Assembly (NCBI RefSeq): GCF_021474425.1
Contig: NZ_JAKEIP010000047.1
Span: 1-45,339, forward strand
Direction of reading: 5' to 3'
DNA: 45,339 bases
Origin: Streptomyces muensis
GTDB lineage: Bacteria > Actinomycetota > Actinomycetes > Streptomycetales > Streptomycetaceae
Below, piece by piece: positions 8,090 to 16,900 of the stretch. How positions within the stretch are numbered: position 1 is the stretch's first letter; every line of letters begins with the position of its first letter. The position numbers were made by a program, and so were the translations under genes. The notes beneath the pieces are model-generated. The model had not been told where the DNA came from. It searched no databases and was given only the letters and a program-made list of their open reading frames with translations.

Positions 8090-11000
8090 GTGAGGGAACG
8101 AGCTGTGCCTGCGGGCGTGTTGCGATTAGTCGTGCTGCGAGCGTGGGCGTATCGCGTGCTTCTTGCCGCGGTGCTGCTGACCGTGCTGTTGACCACGGTC
8201 GTGCTGGCCGCGCTCACCGCCTACTCGGGCGCGATAGGCGATGCGGCGCTGCGGCGGTCGCTCGCGGAGCAGCGCGCCGCCGCCGAGGCCGCTCTGGTGG
8301 TCAAGGCCGACGCGCCGGCCGACCAGCGGCAGGCGGCCGACGACGCCGTGCGGGCGGGGGCCCGCACCATCTTCCCCGGGCTGCCCCTGCGGGTACGTAC
8401 CCTGATGCGGTCGGGGCCCTATGCCCTGCCGGAGGCGCTGCGGCCGTCCTCCGAGCGGGACGGAAACCCGGACCTCACGTACTTCGCGGCCCTGGATCGC
8501 ACACAGGTGCGGACCGTCGCCGGGCGGCTCCCCCGTGAGGCTGTGACCGCCGGGTCCATCGAGGTCGCACTGCCCCAGAGCGCCGCCAAACGGCTCGGAG
8601 TGGCGCCCGGCTCCCGGCTGACCGTCACCGACCGGCTGGACGGCCCGGCGGTGCGCGTGCTGATCACCGGCGTGTACCGGCCGGCGGACGTCCGGGCACC
8701 CTACTGGCGGCTGGACGACCTGGGCGGCCGCGGCGTGCAGGCGTCGAATTTCACGACGTACGGTCCCCTGCTCACCGCCCCAGAAGTGTCGGCGTCGGGC
8801 CGGGTGAGTGTCGGCGCGTCGGGCTGGCTGGTCTCGGCCGACTACTCCTCGCTGACGACGCAGCGGATCGGTCCGCTGCGCGAGGCCGCCCGCTCGGGGA
8901 CCGCGGAGCTGCGCGAGCGCCCGGTGCTCAGCAGCGCGACCACGGCGGACACCGCCTTGCCCGAGGTACTGGACCGCATCGAACGCTCCTTGCTCGTCAC
9001 GCGTTCCAGCATGCTGATCGTCGCCGGTCAGCTCGGACTGCTCGCGGCCTGCGCCCTGTTGCTCGTCGCACGGCTGCTCGACTCCGAGCGCATGGCCGAG
9101 ACCGGGTTGCTGCGTGCGCGCGGCGCCACCCGGGCCCGGCTGGCGGGCCTGGCCGCGCTGGAGGCCCTGCTCATCTCCGTGCCGGCGGTGGTCGTGGCGC
9201 CGCTGCTGTCGGGGCCGTTGACGCGGCTGCTGGCCGGGCAGGGTGCCCTGGGCCGGGCCGGGGTGCGCGTCGACGTGCCGGCCGGAGGCCGACTCGAGGT
9301 ATGGGCGGTCGCCGCCGGCGTGGCCGCGCTGTGCGGGCTGACCGTGGCCGTCCCGGCGTGGCGGGCGACCTTCGCGGGCACCTTCGCGGCGCGGGCGGGA
9401 GCGCTCCCCGCGCCGCTGCGTGCCGGGGCGGACGTCGGGTTGCTCGCTGTGGCCGGTGTCGCCTTCTGGCTGCTCGGCAGCCAGGAGTCCGGTGCCGTCA
9501 CCGCCGACCGTGACGGGGTCCTCGGCGTCGACCCGCTGCTGGTGGTGGCGCCCGCTCTGGTGCTGCTCGCCGGAACGGTTCTGGTGCTGCGGCTGCTGCC
9601 GTTGCTGGCGCGTGTCGGCGAGCGGCTTCTGACCCGTGAGCGCGGACTGACCGCGGCCATGGTCGGCTGGCAGTTCAGTCGCCGGCCGATGCGCGGAGCG
9701 GGCCCGGTACTGCTCCTGGTCATCTCCGTGGCGCTGGCTGTGGTGGCGATCGGGCAGGACGCGTCCTGGCACCGTTCCCAGGCCGACCAGGCCGACTTCC
9801 GCGCGGGTGCCGAGGTGCGCGTCCTGTCCTCCGGAACCGGCGGTGTGGGCCGTACGGATGTCTACGCGGACCTCCCGCACGTGGATGCGGTCGCCCCCGC
9901 CGTCCGTGACACGGTGTCGCTCTCCGGGAGCCGCGAGGCGACCGTTGTCGCCCTGAACACGACGGAGGCTGCCGGGACGGTGCTGGCGCGGCCCGACCTG
10001 ACGGACGGTCCGTTGCTCGCCGGGCTCGCGCCGCGCGGGGCACCCGCGGGCATCGAGATACCGAAGGGCACCACCCGGCTCACGCTGACCGCTGCCCTGC
10101 ACAGCACCACACCAGGGGCGGAGGCCGACGTCTCGCTCACCGTGCGGGACCGCCACGGAACCCCCTACGAGATACCGTCCGGCAGCCTCGCCGCCGACGG
10201 CCGCCCGCACCGGCTGATCCCCGATCTGAACGGCGCCCGGGGCCCGTTGGCGTTGACCGGGCTCGCACTGAGTATGCAGCAGCCGGCCGACCGCCCCCAC
10301 CGGCACCGCCTGGTCCTCGGCGCGCTCACGGCGACGGCTGGCGACGGTGACGTCCGGCAGTTGACCCTGCCGAAGAGGTGGACGACCGCGATCCAGGCCG
10401 ACGCGGACGCCGCCCCACCCGACGACGACGCCCGGCCGACCCGTCCCCGGCTCACGTCGACGGCACCCGTCACCATGACGTACAGCACCGGGTACCAGAT
10501 GGCCGGCCTCTCGCCGCCCGCCCTGCCGCTGGAGGTCCGGCTGCAGGTCGCCCAGCCCGCGGCGCCCGAGATCGTCGCTGTCGCCACCGACCGGTTCCTC
10601 GCCGCGTCCGGTACGCGCCAAGGCCAGCGCGTGCAGGTGACGTTCGGCGGTCATTCCCTGCCCGTACGCATCGTCCGCACCGCCGGCGCCCTGCCCACGA
10701 CGGAAGCCACCACGCACGACGGCGGAGCCCTGCTGGTCGATCTCCGGGCCGTCAACCGGGTACTGCAGGCCCGGTACGGAACCAGCCTGCAGCCCACCGA
10801 GTGGTGGCTGAACACGGCCGCGTCCGGCGCCACCGCGGCGGCCGTGCGCGCTCTGCCCGACGTCGATCCGGAGCAAGTGACGGTGCGCGACGAGATAGCG
10901 GCGGAGCTGCGCGACGACCCCTTCGGGGCCGCCCCGGAAGCAGCGCTGATCGCGGCGGCGGCGGTGACGGTGCTCTTCGCCGCGCTCGGCTTCGCGGTGA

Positions 11001-11353
11001 GCGCGGCGGGGGCGATGCGAACCCGGGACGGTGAGTTCGCCGTGCTGCGCGCCCTGGGAACACCGCGCCGTCGGCTGGCCCGGCTGGTGGCCGTGGAGCA
11101 CTGCGTCCTGATCGCCCTGGCGCTGCTGGTCGGCACGGTCCTGGGCACGGTGCTGACGCACGCGCTGGTTCCCCTCGTCGTCCTGACCGGGCAGGCCACC
11201 CGACCGCTCCCACCGGTTCTGGTCGAACTCCCGCTCCCGCGTCTGACCGCCCTGCTGGCGGCCCTCGCGGCGGGTCCCGCCCTCGTGACCGTGGCCCTCG
11301 CCCTTCGGCGGGCGAAGCCCGTGATGGCTCTCAGGGACGAGGTGACACAGTGA
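8090..11353 (+). CDS. FtsX/MacB-type ABC transporter permease, 1087 aa
   Basis: A very large integral membrane subunit of an ABC exporter or lipoprotein/antibiotic extrusion system. A first transmembrane helix lies at about residues 22-45 (VLLAAVLLTVLLTTVVLAAL) and is followed by a long extracytoplasmic domain. A second helix group near 305-420 contains LLRARGATRARL, the cytoplasmic coupling loop typical of FtsX permeases. A second extracytoplasmic domain follows, and the C-terminal FtsX domain again has a coupling loop, EFAVLRALGTPRRRLARLV. The double-FtsX layout and length over 1,000 residues are usual in Streptomyces. The GTG at 8090 is chosen because a G-rich Shine-Dalgarno lies just upstream and the membrane helix then sits at the right place. 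The frame stays open further upstream without coding character. The stop overlaps the next gene by 4 bp. Confidence 0.88.
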   Translation: MRERAVPAGVLRLVVLRAWAYRVLLAAVLLTVLLTTVVLAALTAYSGAIGDAALRRSLAEQRAAAEAALVVKADAPADQRQAADDAVRAGARTIFPGLPLRVRTLMRSGPYALPEALRPSSERDGNPDLTYFAALDRTQVRTVAGRLPREAVTAGSIEVALPQSAAKRLGVAPGSRLTVTDRLDGPAVRVLITGVYRPADVRAPYWRLDDLGGRGVQASNFTTYGPLLTAPEVSASGRVSVGASGWLVSADYSSLTTQRIGPLREAARSGTAELRERPVLSSATTADTALPEVLDRIERSLLVTRSSMLIVAGQLGLLAACALLLVARLLDSERMAETGLLRARGATRARLAGLAALEALLISVPAVVVAPLLSGPLTRLLAGQGALGRAGVRVDVPAGGRLEVWAVAAGVAALCGLTVAVPAWRATFAGTFAARAGALPAPLRAGADVGLLAVAGVAFWLLGSQESGAVTADRDGVLGVDPLLVVAPALVLLAGTVLVLRLLPLLARVGERLLTRERGLTAAMVGWQFSRRPMRGAGPVLLLVISVALAVVAIGQDASWHRSQADQADFRAGAEVRVLSSGTGGVGRTDVYADLPHVDAVAPAVRDTVSLSGSREATVVALNTTEAAGTVLARPDLTDGPLLAGLAPRGAPAGIEIPKGTTRLTLTAALHSTTPGAEADVSLTVRDRHGTPYEIPSGSLAADGRPHRLIPDLNGARGPLALTGLALSMQQPADRPHRHRLVLGALTATAGDGDVRQLTLPKRWTTAIQADADAAPPDDDARPTRPRLTSTAPVTMTYSTGYQMAGLSPPALPLEVRLQVAQPAAPEIVAVATDRFLAASGTRQGQRVQVTFGGHSLPVRIVRTAGALPTTEATTHDGGALLVDLRAVNRVLQARYGTSLQPTEWWLNTAASGATAAAVRALPDVDPEQVTVRDEIAAELRDDPFGAAPEAALIAAAAVTVLFAALGFAVSAAGAMRTRDGEFAVLRALGTPRRRLARLVAVEHCVLIALALLVGTVLGTVLTHALVPLVVLTGQATRPLPPVLVELPLPRLTALLAALAAGPALVTVALALRRAKPVMALRDEVTQ

Positions 11354-14124
11354 CCGAGCAGCCGGTGCCCCGACAGGACGGGCGGACGAAGGCGGCGCCA
11401 CCGCATGTGGGTGCCGGATTGCGGACCCGACTGAGGGCCTTCGCCGGTACATACGTGGCCCTCGCGCTCCTGGTGGCCGTGACCGCGGCGCTGGCCGCCG
11501 CGTACCCGCGTGCCGTCGACCGGTACGGGGACGCGGGGCTGCGCCGGGCGGTCGAGCAGGCCCGACCCGACCGGACGACCGTGCAGACGGAGGTCCCGCT
11601 GCCCTGGCTGGACACGGTCGAGGAGATGGAGGATGCCCTGCGCGTCGGTCCGCTGACCGCGGCGCGAGCCAAGATCCTCGCCACCGCCGAGGCGCCGCTG
11701 GTTCCCGACCCCGCGCAGTCGTCGTACGGCGTCCGCACGACCGTCCCCCTGGAGGCGTCCGACCCCTGGCTTCCCCGGCCCGCCGGCCTGCCCGCCCAAC
11801 TGGTCCTCGCCGCCCAGCAGGACCTGGCCTCCCACGCCCGGCTCAGCGCGGGCCGGTTGCCGCGCACCACGGGCGCATCGGTGACCGCGGCGACCGAGCA
11901 CGTCGAGGCCGCCGTCACCGTCGAAACCGCCCGCATGCTGCACATCCGGGTGGGCTCGGTGATCCACGTACCGGGCTCCGAGCGCGCCCCGCTCGCCGTC
12001 CGGGTCACCGGAATCGTCGTCCCACGCGCCCCCGAGGGCGCCTACTGGTCGGCACTGCCGGTGCTGCGCACCCCCTCGCTGAGCCGCGAGCCCGAGCTCT
12101 CGCCGACGGACGTCCACTGGCTCGGCGGCCTGCTACTCGCCGCCGACGCCGGCCCGGCCCTGCTGGGCACTCCCGGCCAGCCGCACCGGTACTGGAACAT
12201 GGCCCCCGACGTCGCCGGCCTGCGCGGTCACGATCTCGACCGTCTGGCGTCCGCCGTGGCCGCCCTGGAGACGGGGCCTGGACTGCAGCGGATGCGGGAG
12301 GTCGTCGACGGGGACCTGGATGCCCAGACGCATCTCGACGAGGTCCTCGCCAACCATGCCCGACTACGGTCGGGGATCGACTCGTTGCTTCTCCTCGCCG
12401 CCGTCGGCACCGGCAGCCTCGCCCTGATCGTCCTGGCCATGGCCGGCGGCGTGGCAGCCGATCGTCGGCACGCGGAGCTGGCCCTGCTGCGTGCCCGCGG
12501 CGCCTCACTGTCCGGCTTGGCCCTTCGGCTGCTGGCGGAGACGGCGGTGGTGGCCGTGCCGGCCGCCGCCCTCGGACTGACCGCCGCGACTCTCGTCCTG
12601 CCCGACGCCCGCACCGCACCCGCCCTCGCCGCCGCCCTCGCCGTCACCCTGCTCGCCTGTGGCGCGCTCCCGCTGCGCGCCGTGATGGCGCACCGCACGG
12701 TACGGATGCACGACGGGCGGGAGGACCTCACCACCGCCCGGCCGTCGCGGCGCCGAACGGTGGCGGAACTGACCGTCCTGGTGATCGCGTCGGGGGCGGT
12801 CGCCGCACTGCGCCGGCAGGGGTCCGGCAGCACCGGCCTGGTGGCCGCCGCCCCACTGCTGACGGGCCTGGTCGCGGCTCTGCTGCTGGCACGCCTGCAC
12901 CCCCTGCCGCTCCGTGCGCTGAGCAAGGCGACAACTCGCATGCGCGGCCTGGTGCTTCCGCTGTCGCTGGCCCAAGTGGCTCGTGCCCCCGGCTTCGCCG
13001 TGCTGCCCCTGCTCGCCCTGCTCAGCGCCCTGACCACGGCCGCGTTCGGCGGCTCGGTCCTGGCAGGGGTCACGGCGGCCCGCGACCAGGCCGCGCTCCT
13101 CCAGGTCGGCGCTGACGCCCGCATCGAGGCCACCACCGCTGAACTCCCTCGTGGCCTGCCCGACCGGGTTCGCCGACTGCCCGGCGTACGGGACATGACG
13201 GAAGCAAGCGTCACCGACGAGGCGAAGACCCCACTGGGCAGCCAGCCGGTATCGCTCGCCGGTGTGGACCCCGACGCTTACGCGCACCTGTCGCACCACA
13301 CGGGACTGGGGCCCTTCGACGCGGCGAGCCTCCGGCAGACGGACGCCGCTACGGCGGGCAGCGCCGACCGGCCCCTGCCCGCGCTGGCCTCGACTCGCGT
13401 GGCCGACGAGTACGGCACCGACCCCTACTCCGTCCAGCTCCCGGACGGCACCTCCGTCACCGTCCGGATCGTCCTGGTCCGAGACCACACCCCGGCAGTA
13501 CCCGGCGAGGACTTCCTGATCGTGGACCGCGCCGGCCTTCCCCGCGAAGCGGCCCGTACGACGACCCTGCTGCTGACCGGTGACGCCCTGAACGGCCGGG
13601 CGCTGCGCTCGGTGACGGAAGGCACGGCGGCGGCCGTCCAGTTGCGTGCCGAGGAACGCGCGCGGCACGTCGAATCACCGCTGCAGTCCGGTGCGGAACG
13701 ACTGTACGGTGCCGCGGTCGCCGCGGGCGCCGGGTACGCGGTCCTCACGCTCGTGCTGACCGTGCTGCGCACCGCGCCCGAACGCGGCGCCCTGCTCGCC
13801 CGGTTGCGCACGATGGGCATGACCCGGGCCCAGGGCCGCCGACTTCTGATCCTCACGGCCCTCCCACAGGCGATCCTCGCCGCGGCCGGCGGCATGCTGA
13901 CCGGCTGGGCCGGCATTCACCTGCTGTCGCCCGGCATCGACCTCACGACCATCGCCCTGGCCTCCCCGTCCGCGCTCGAGGGGGCCGTACTGCGCACCGA
14001 TCCGCTCTCGCTCGCCGTTCCGGCGCTCACCGTGCTGCTCCTGGCCATCGGTGTGCCCGCCGGCCAGGCCTGGTGGACCAGCCGACGGGGCTCGGTGCGC
14101 GAACTGAGGCTGGGGGACAACTAG
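11350..14124 (+). CDS. Second FtsX-type ABC transporter permease, 924 aa
   Basis: A second large permease, starting at a GTG that overlaps the previous stop (GTGA), so the two are translationally coupled. After a short cytoplasmic start it has a transmembrane helix near residues 32-52 (TYVALALLVAVTAALAAAYP), a long extracytoplasmic domain, a central membrane block with ELALLRARGASLSGLALRL (coupling loop), another extracytoplasmic region, and a C-terminal membrane block with LLARLRTMGMTRAQGRRL. The architecture mirrors the upstream permease although the sequences have diverged, so the pair probably forms a heterodimer across the membrane. The substrate cannot be told from sequence. It is followed after about 75 bp by the ATPase gene. 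Confidence 0.87.
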   Translation: MTEQPVPRQDGRTKAAPPHVGAGLRTRLRAFAGTYVALALLVAVTAALAAAYPRAVDRYGDAGLRRAVEQARPDRTTVQTEVPLPWLDTVEEMEDALRVGPLTAARAKILATAEAPLVPDPAQSSYGVRTTVPLEASDPWLPRPAGLPAQLVLAAQQDLASHARLSAGRLPRTTGASVTAATEHVEAAVTVETARMLHIRVGSVIHVPGSERAPLAVRVTGIVVPRAPEGAYWSALPVLRTPSLSREPELSPTDVHWLGGLLLAADAGPALLGTPGQPHRYWNMAPDVAGLRGHDLDRLASAVAALETGPGLQRMREVVDGDLDAQTHLDEVLANHARLRSGIDSLLLLAAVGTGSLALIVLAMAGGVAADRRHAELALLRARGASLSGLALRLLAETAVVAVPAAALGLTAATLVLPDARTAPALAAALAVTLLACGALPLRAVMAHRTVRMHDGREDLTTARPSRRRTVAELTVLVIASGAVAALRRQGSGSTGLVAAAPLLTGLVAALLLARLHPLPLRALSKATTRMRGLVLPLSLAQVARAPGFAVLPLLALLSALTTAAFGGSVLAGVTAARDQAALLQVGADARIEATTAELPRGLPDRVRRLPGVRDMTEASVTDEAKTPLGSQPVSLAGVDPDAYAHLSHHTGLGPFDAASLRQTDAATAGSADRPLPALASTRVADEYGTDPYSVQLPDGTSVTVRIVLVRDHTPAVPGEDFLIVDRAGLPREAARTTTLLLTGDALNGRALRSVTEGTAAAVQLRAEERARHVESPLQSGAERLYGAAVAAGAGYAVLTLVLTVLRTAPERGALLARLRTMGMTRAQGRRLLILTALPQAILAAAGGMLTGWAGIHLLSPGIDLTTIALASPSALEGAVLRTDPLSLAVPALTVLLLAIGVPAGQAWWTSRRGSVRELRLGDN

Positions 14125-14198
14125 ACCGTGAGCAGAGCCTCCAGACCAAGTTCCCCCCGCCACCGGCCCGTGCCCCTCCGACCGCCCAGGAGCAGCCG

Positions 14199-15206
14199 AT
14201 GACCAGCACCCCGACCTTCCACGAGCTCGCCGACCGTGCCCTCGCCGCGCGCAACGCCGCCGCCTACGGTCACGACGCCCTGATCACCTGCGACCGGCTG
14301 GTACGGATCTTCTCCGCCGACGGCGTGGAGGTCCAGGCACTGCAAGGCCTCGATCTCCTCGTCCGCAAGGGAGAGCTCATGGCCCTGGTCGGCGCCTCCG
14401 GCAGCGGCAAGTCCACCCTCATGAACATCCTGGCCGGACTGGACAGACCCACCGCCGGCGCGACCCGTGTCGCCGACCACGACCTGGTCACGATGTCCGC
14501 CAAGGAACGACTCGCCTACCGTCGCAAGACCGTCGGCTTCGTCCGGCAGCAGACCTCCCACAATCTCCTGCCCTATCTCACCGCCGCGCAGAACGTCGCC
14601 CTGCCCCTGCAGTTGGCTCGCGCCCGAGGCCGGCGCCGAGCCTGGGCCGACCGCGTCATGGAACTCCTCGACCTGCTGGACGTAGCCGAATGCCGCGACC
14701 GTCGACCGCACCAGATGTCCGGCGGCCAGCAGCAGCGCGTCGCCCTCGCCGTCGCCCTCGCCAACGACCCCGCGGTCCTGCTCGCCGATGAGCCCACCGG
14801 CGAACTCGACTCCCACACCGCCGAACAGGTCTTCGCCGCCTTCCGCACCGCCAACGAGGAGTTGGGGACCACCATCGTGATCGTCACGCACGATCAGTCC
14901 GTCGCCGGAGAGGTCCGCCGTACGGTCGCCATCCGGGACGGCCGCACGGCGACGGAAGTCCTGCGCCACAGCGAAGTCGACTCCGCCACCGGCCAGGAGA
15001 ACCTGGTCGCCCGCGAATACGCCATGCTCGACCGGGCCGGCCGCCTCCAACTCCCCGCCGAGTACACCCGGGCGCTGGGGATGCGCGACCGCGTCGCTCT
15101 GGAACTGGAGCCCGACCACATCGCCGTCCGCCCGGACGACGCTCGCAACGACCGTCACGGGGACGACGGACCCCAAGGCGAGGACCGATCCCAGGGCGAG
15201 GGCTGA
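14199..15206 (+). CDS. ABC transporter ATPase with AbrB-like C-terminal domain
   Basis: This is the energising subunit for the two upstream permeases. The 335-residue product has Walker A GASGSGKST (65-73), Q-loop VRQQTSHN (about 115), signature SGGQQQR (174-180), Walker B VLLADEP (193-199) and the H-loop VTHD (about 229-232), all intact and of the MacB/LolD class. Past the ATPase fold, residues 277-312 read LDRAGRLQLPAEYTRALGMR and then VALELEPDHIAVRP, the pattern of an AbrB/MraZ-like swapped-hairpin domain. That fusion is unusual; it could serve in dimerisation or DNA binding, which is inference. The tail after 313 is Asp/Gly/Gln-rich and encoded by 18-bp tandem repeats. AGGAG at 14188-14192 supports the ATG at 14199. 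Confidence 0.9.
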   Translation: MTSTPTFHELADRALAARNAAAYGHDALITCDRLVRIFSADGVEVQALQGLDLLVRKGELMALVGASGSGKSTLMNILAGLDRPTAGATRVADHDLVTMSAKERLAYRRKTVGFVRQQTSHNLLPYLTAAQNVALPLQLARARGRRRAWADRVMELLDLLDVAECRDRRPHQMSGGQQQRVALAVALANDPAVLLADEPTGELDSHTAEQVFAAFRTANEELGTTIVIVTHDQSVAGEVRRTVAIRDGRTATEVLRHSEVDSATGQENLVAREYAMLDRAGRLQLPAEYTRALGMRDRVALELEPDHIAVRPDDARNDRHGDDGPQGEDRSQGEG

Positions 15207-15257
15207 ACTCAGGACGTGGACTGACCCCAGGACGGGGACTGATCTCAGGACTCGGTG
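15170..15257. repeat. Five degenerate 18-bp tandem repeats across a convergent gene junction
   Basis: Units start at 15170, 15188, 15206, 15224 and 15242 (for example ACCCCAGGACGGGGACTG at 15224-15241). The first two encode the hydrophilic tail of the ATPase, its stop codon ends unit two, the next two are non-coding, and the last runs into the 3' end of the opposing ATPase gene. Confidence 0.75.
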
Positions 15258-15946
15258 ATCTCGGTGATCTCGCCGTCCTTCAGCTCCAGCACACGATCGG
15301 CTAGGTCGAGAAGTGTCGTGTCATGGGTGGCCACGAGCGCCGTGATCCGCTCGCTGCGGACGACCGCGCGCAGCAGCTCCATCACGGAGTGCCCGGTCTC
15401 CGCGTCCAACTGGCCGGTCGGCTCGTCGGCGATGAGAATCGACGGACTGTTGGCCAGAGCGCGGGCGATGGCGACCCGCTGGCGCTGCCCGCCCGACAAC
15501 TCACCCGGGCGCTGTGCGGCATGGTCCGCGAGCCCCACGAGGGACAGCAGCAGTTCGACGCGCTCCTGCCGCTCGCGCGGGTCCGCCCTGCGCAACCGCA
15601 GTGGCACGCCCACGTTCTCGGCAGCCGTGAGGATCGGGATGAGCCCGAACGACTGGAAGACGAAGCCGATTTGCTCCCGGCGCAGCGCGAGGAGGGCGTC
15701 CTCACTCTGGTCCCGAAGGTGCAGTCCGTCAATGGTGACACGGCCGCTGTCCGGTTCGTCCAGACCACCCACGATGTTGAGCAAAGTGGTCTTGCCCGAG
15801 CCCGAACGTCCCTTGACAGCGACGAGTTCCCCCCGAGGGACCTCGAAGGACACACCACGCAGGGCATGAACGGCGCCGGCGCCTCGACCGTAGGACTTGT
15901 GCACATCCGCCACCTGCAGCATCGCTGCGGTCACCGTCTGACCCAT
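15245..15946 (-). CDS. ABC transporter ATPase (LolD/MacB class), 233 aa
   Basis: A stand-alone ATPase of the LolD/MacB/FtsE class. Walker A is KGRSGSGKT (45-53), the Q-loop FVFQSFGL (about 95-102), signature LSGGQRQR (150-157), Walker B LIADEP (171-176) and the H-loop ATHD (206-209). The length is normal for the class. The ATG at 15946 follows a GGGGG ribosome binding site about seven bases upstream; the frame stays open further upstream but the extra residues look non-coding. It converges on the two-permease operon and is divergent from paoA. No further permease lies beside it, so it may serve as an alternative ATPase for the FtsX pair or for a permease elsewhere. Confidence 0.9.
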   Translation of the reverse strand: MGQTVTAAMLQVADVHKSYGRGAGAVHALRGVSFEVPRGELVAVKGRSGSGKTTLLNIVGGLDEPDSGRVTIDGLHLRDQSEDALLALRREQIGFVFQSFGLIPILTAAENVGVPLRLRRADPRERQERVELLLSLVGLADHAAQRPGELSGGQRQRVAIARALANSPSILIADEPTGQLDAETGHSVMELLRAVVRSERITALVATHDTTLLDLADRVLELKDGEITEITES

Positions 15947-16025
15947 CACGCCCCCGTATGCTTCGCTGTTTCCGCAGCGCGCCAGTATCTCACCTGGCGG
16001 ACCGCTCTGCCTGCTACTGCCAGAC

Positions 16026-16044
16026 GTACCAACGGCAGTGGTAC
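16026..16044. promoter_or_regulatory. Inverted repeat between the ATPase and paoA
   Basis: GTACCA-N7-TGGTAC is a perfect 6-7-6 inverted repeat in the 240-bp divergent region, about 145 bp before paoA and 80 bp before the ATPase start. It could be an operator for either; no regulator can be assigned. Confidence 0.3.
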
Positions 16045-16186
16045 ATCCGCGCGTCGTCCCAAAACCGTCTGCTCGTTGTCCGGCGCCGAGTGCCACACAG
16101 TGGATGCCGTGCCGCACCGATGGTCCGGTGAGGCGGCGACGTAGCCGCGTACCTGCAGATGAACTCCGCCGACCGAGAGAGTGGAC

Positions 16187-16888
16187 ATGTCCATCGAACC
16201 GCCTGAGTCAACAGTCGCTCCACCGGAGGGATCTCCCGAGGGATCTCCCGAGAGATCTCCCGAGGGGTCTGCCAAGGGATCTGCCGAGGCATCTTCGTCC
16301 GACCCGTCCCGGCGTACGTTCATCGCGACCACCACTGCCGTCGGCGGTGCGGTCGTCGCCGGCGGCCTGATAGCGGGACCGTCCGTGTTCGGCGCCGGGC
16401 CCGCGGACGCCGCCCAGGCATCGCCGAGCAGCCGGGTCACCCTGACAATCAACGGCGAGCGCCGCACGATCACGGTCGACAACCGCACCTCGCTGCTGGA
16501 CCTGCTGCGCGAGCACCTCGGGCTGACCGGCTCGAAGAAGGGCTGCAACGCCGGTGCGTGCGGCGCCTGCACCGTCCTGGTCGACGGCCGCCGGGTCAAC
16601 TCCTGTCTGACGCTGGCGGTGCGGCTGGACGGCGCGGAGGTCACCACCATCGAGGGCCTGGCCAAGGGCGAACGGCTGCACCCGCTGCAGCAGGCGTTCA
16701 TCGACCACGACGCCTTCCAGTGCGGCTACTGCACCTCCGGCCAGATCATGTCCGGCGTCGGCTGCATCGACGAGGGGCACACCGGCTCACCGGAGGAGAT
16801 CCGGGAGTTCATGAGCGGCAACATCTGCCGCTGCGGCGCCTACGTGAACATCGTGCGAGCGGTCGAGCAAGCCGCGCACGGGAAATGA
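16187..16888 (+). CDS. Aldehyde oxidoreductase [2Fe-2S] subunit, Tat-exported (PaoA/YagT-like)
   Basis: Small iron-sulfur subunit of a xanthine-oxidase-family aldehyde oxidoreductase, passing electrons from the molybdenum site to FAD. It has a twin-arginine signal SRRTFIATTT (Arg42-Arg43) and a hydrophobic stretch to about residue 75, so the folded complex should be exported, as in E. coli PaoABC. The plant-ferredoxin cluster is held by Cys120, 125, 128 and 140 (GCNAGACGAC). The second cluster uses Cys179, 182, 214 and 216 (CGYC and CRC). The Tat n-region is unusually long, about 41 residues, with a Gly-Ser-Pro-Glu repeat. The ATG at 16187 has GAGAG upstream; a GTG at 16181 is also possible. 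It is the first gene of paoABC-xdhC. Confidence 0.93.
   Translation: MSIEPPESTVAPPEGSPEGSPERSPEGSAKGSAEASSSDPSRRTFIATTTAVGGAVVAGGLIAGPSVFGAGPADAAQASPSSRVTLTINGERRTITVDNRTSLLDLLREHLGLTGSKKGCNAGACGACTVLVDGRRVNSCLTLAVRLDGAEVTTIEGLAKGERLHPLQQAFIDHDAFQCGYCTSGQIMSGVGCIDEGHTGSPEEIREFMSGNICRCGAYVNIVRAVEQAAHGK
16229..16288 (+). repeat. Five 12-bp coding repeats in the paoA Tat leader
   Basis: The unit GGATCTCCCGAG occurs twice exactly (16229-16252), then three diverged copies follow. They encode GSPE, GSPE, RSPE, GSAK and GSAE, so the leader can change length in steps of four residues without a frameshift. Confidence 0.85.
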
Positions 16889-16900
16889 GACACGCTCCCC

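Noticed and set aside
8126..11452. 1,108-codon open frame antisense to the first FtsX permease
   Set aside because: Same GC artefact; composition is Arg/Gly/Gln-rich and without domains.
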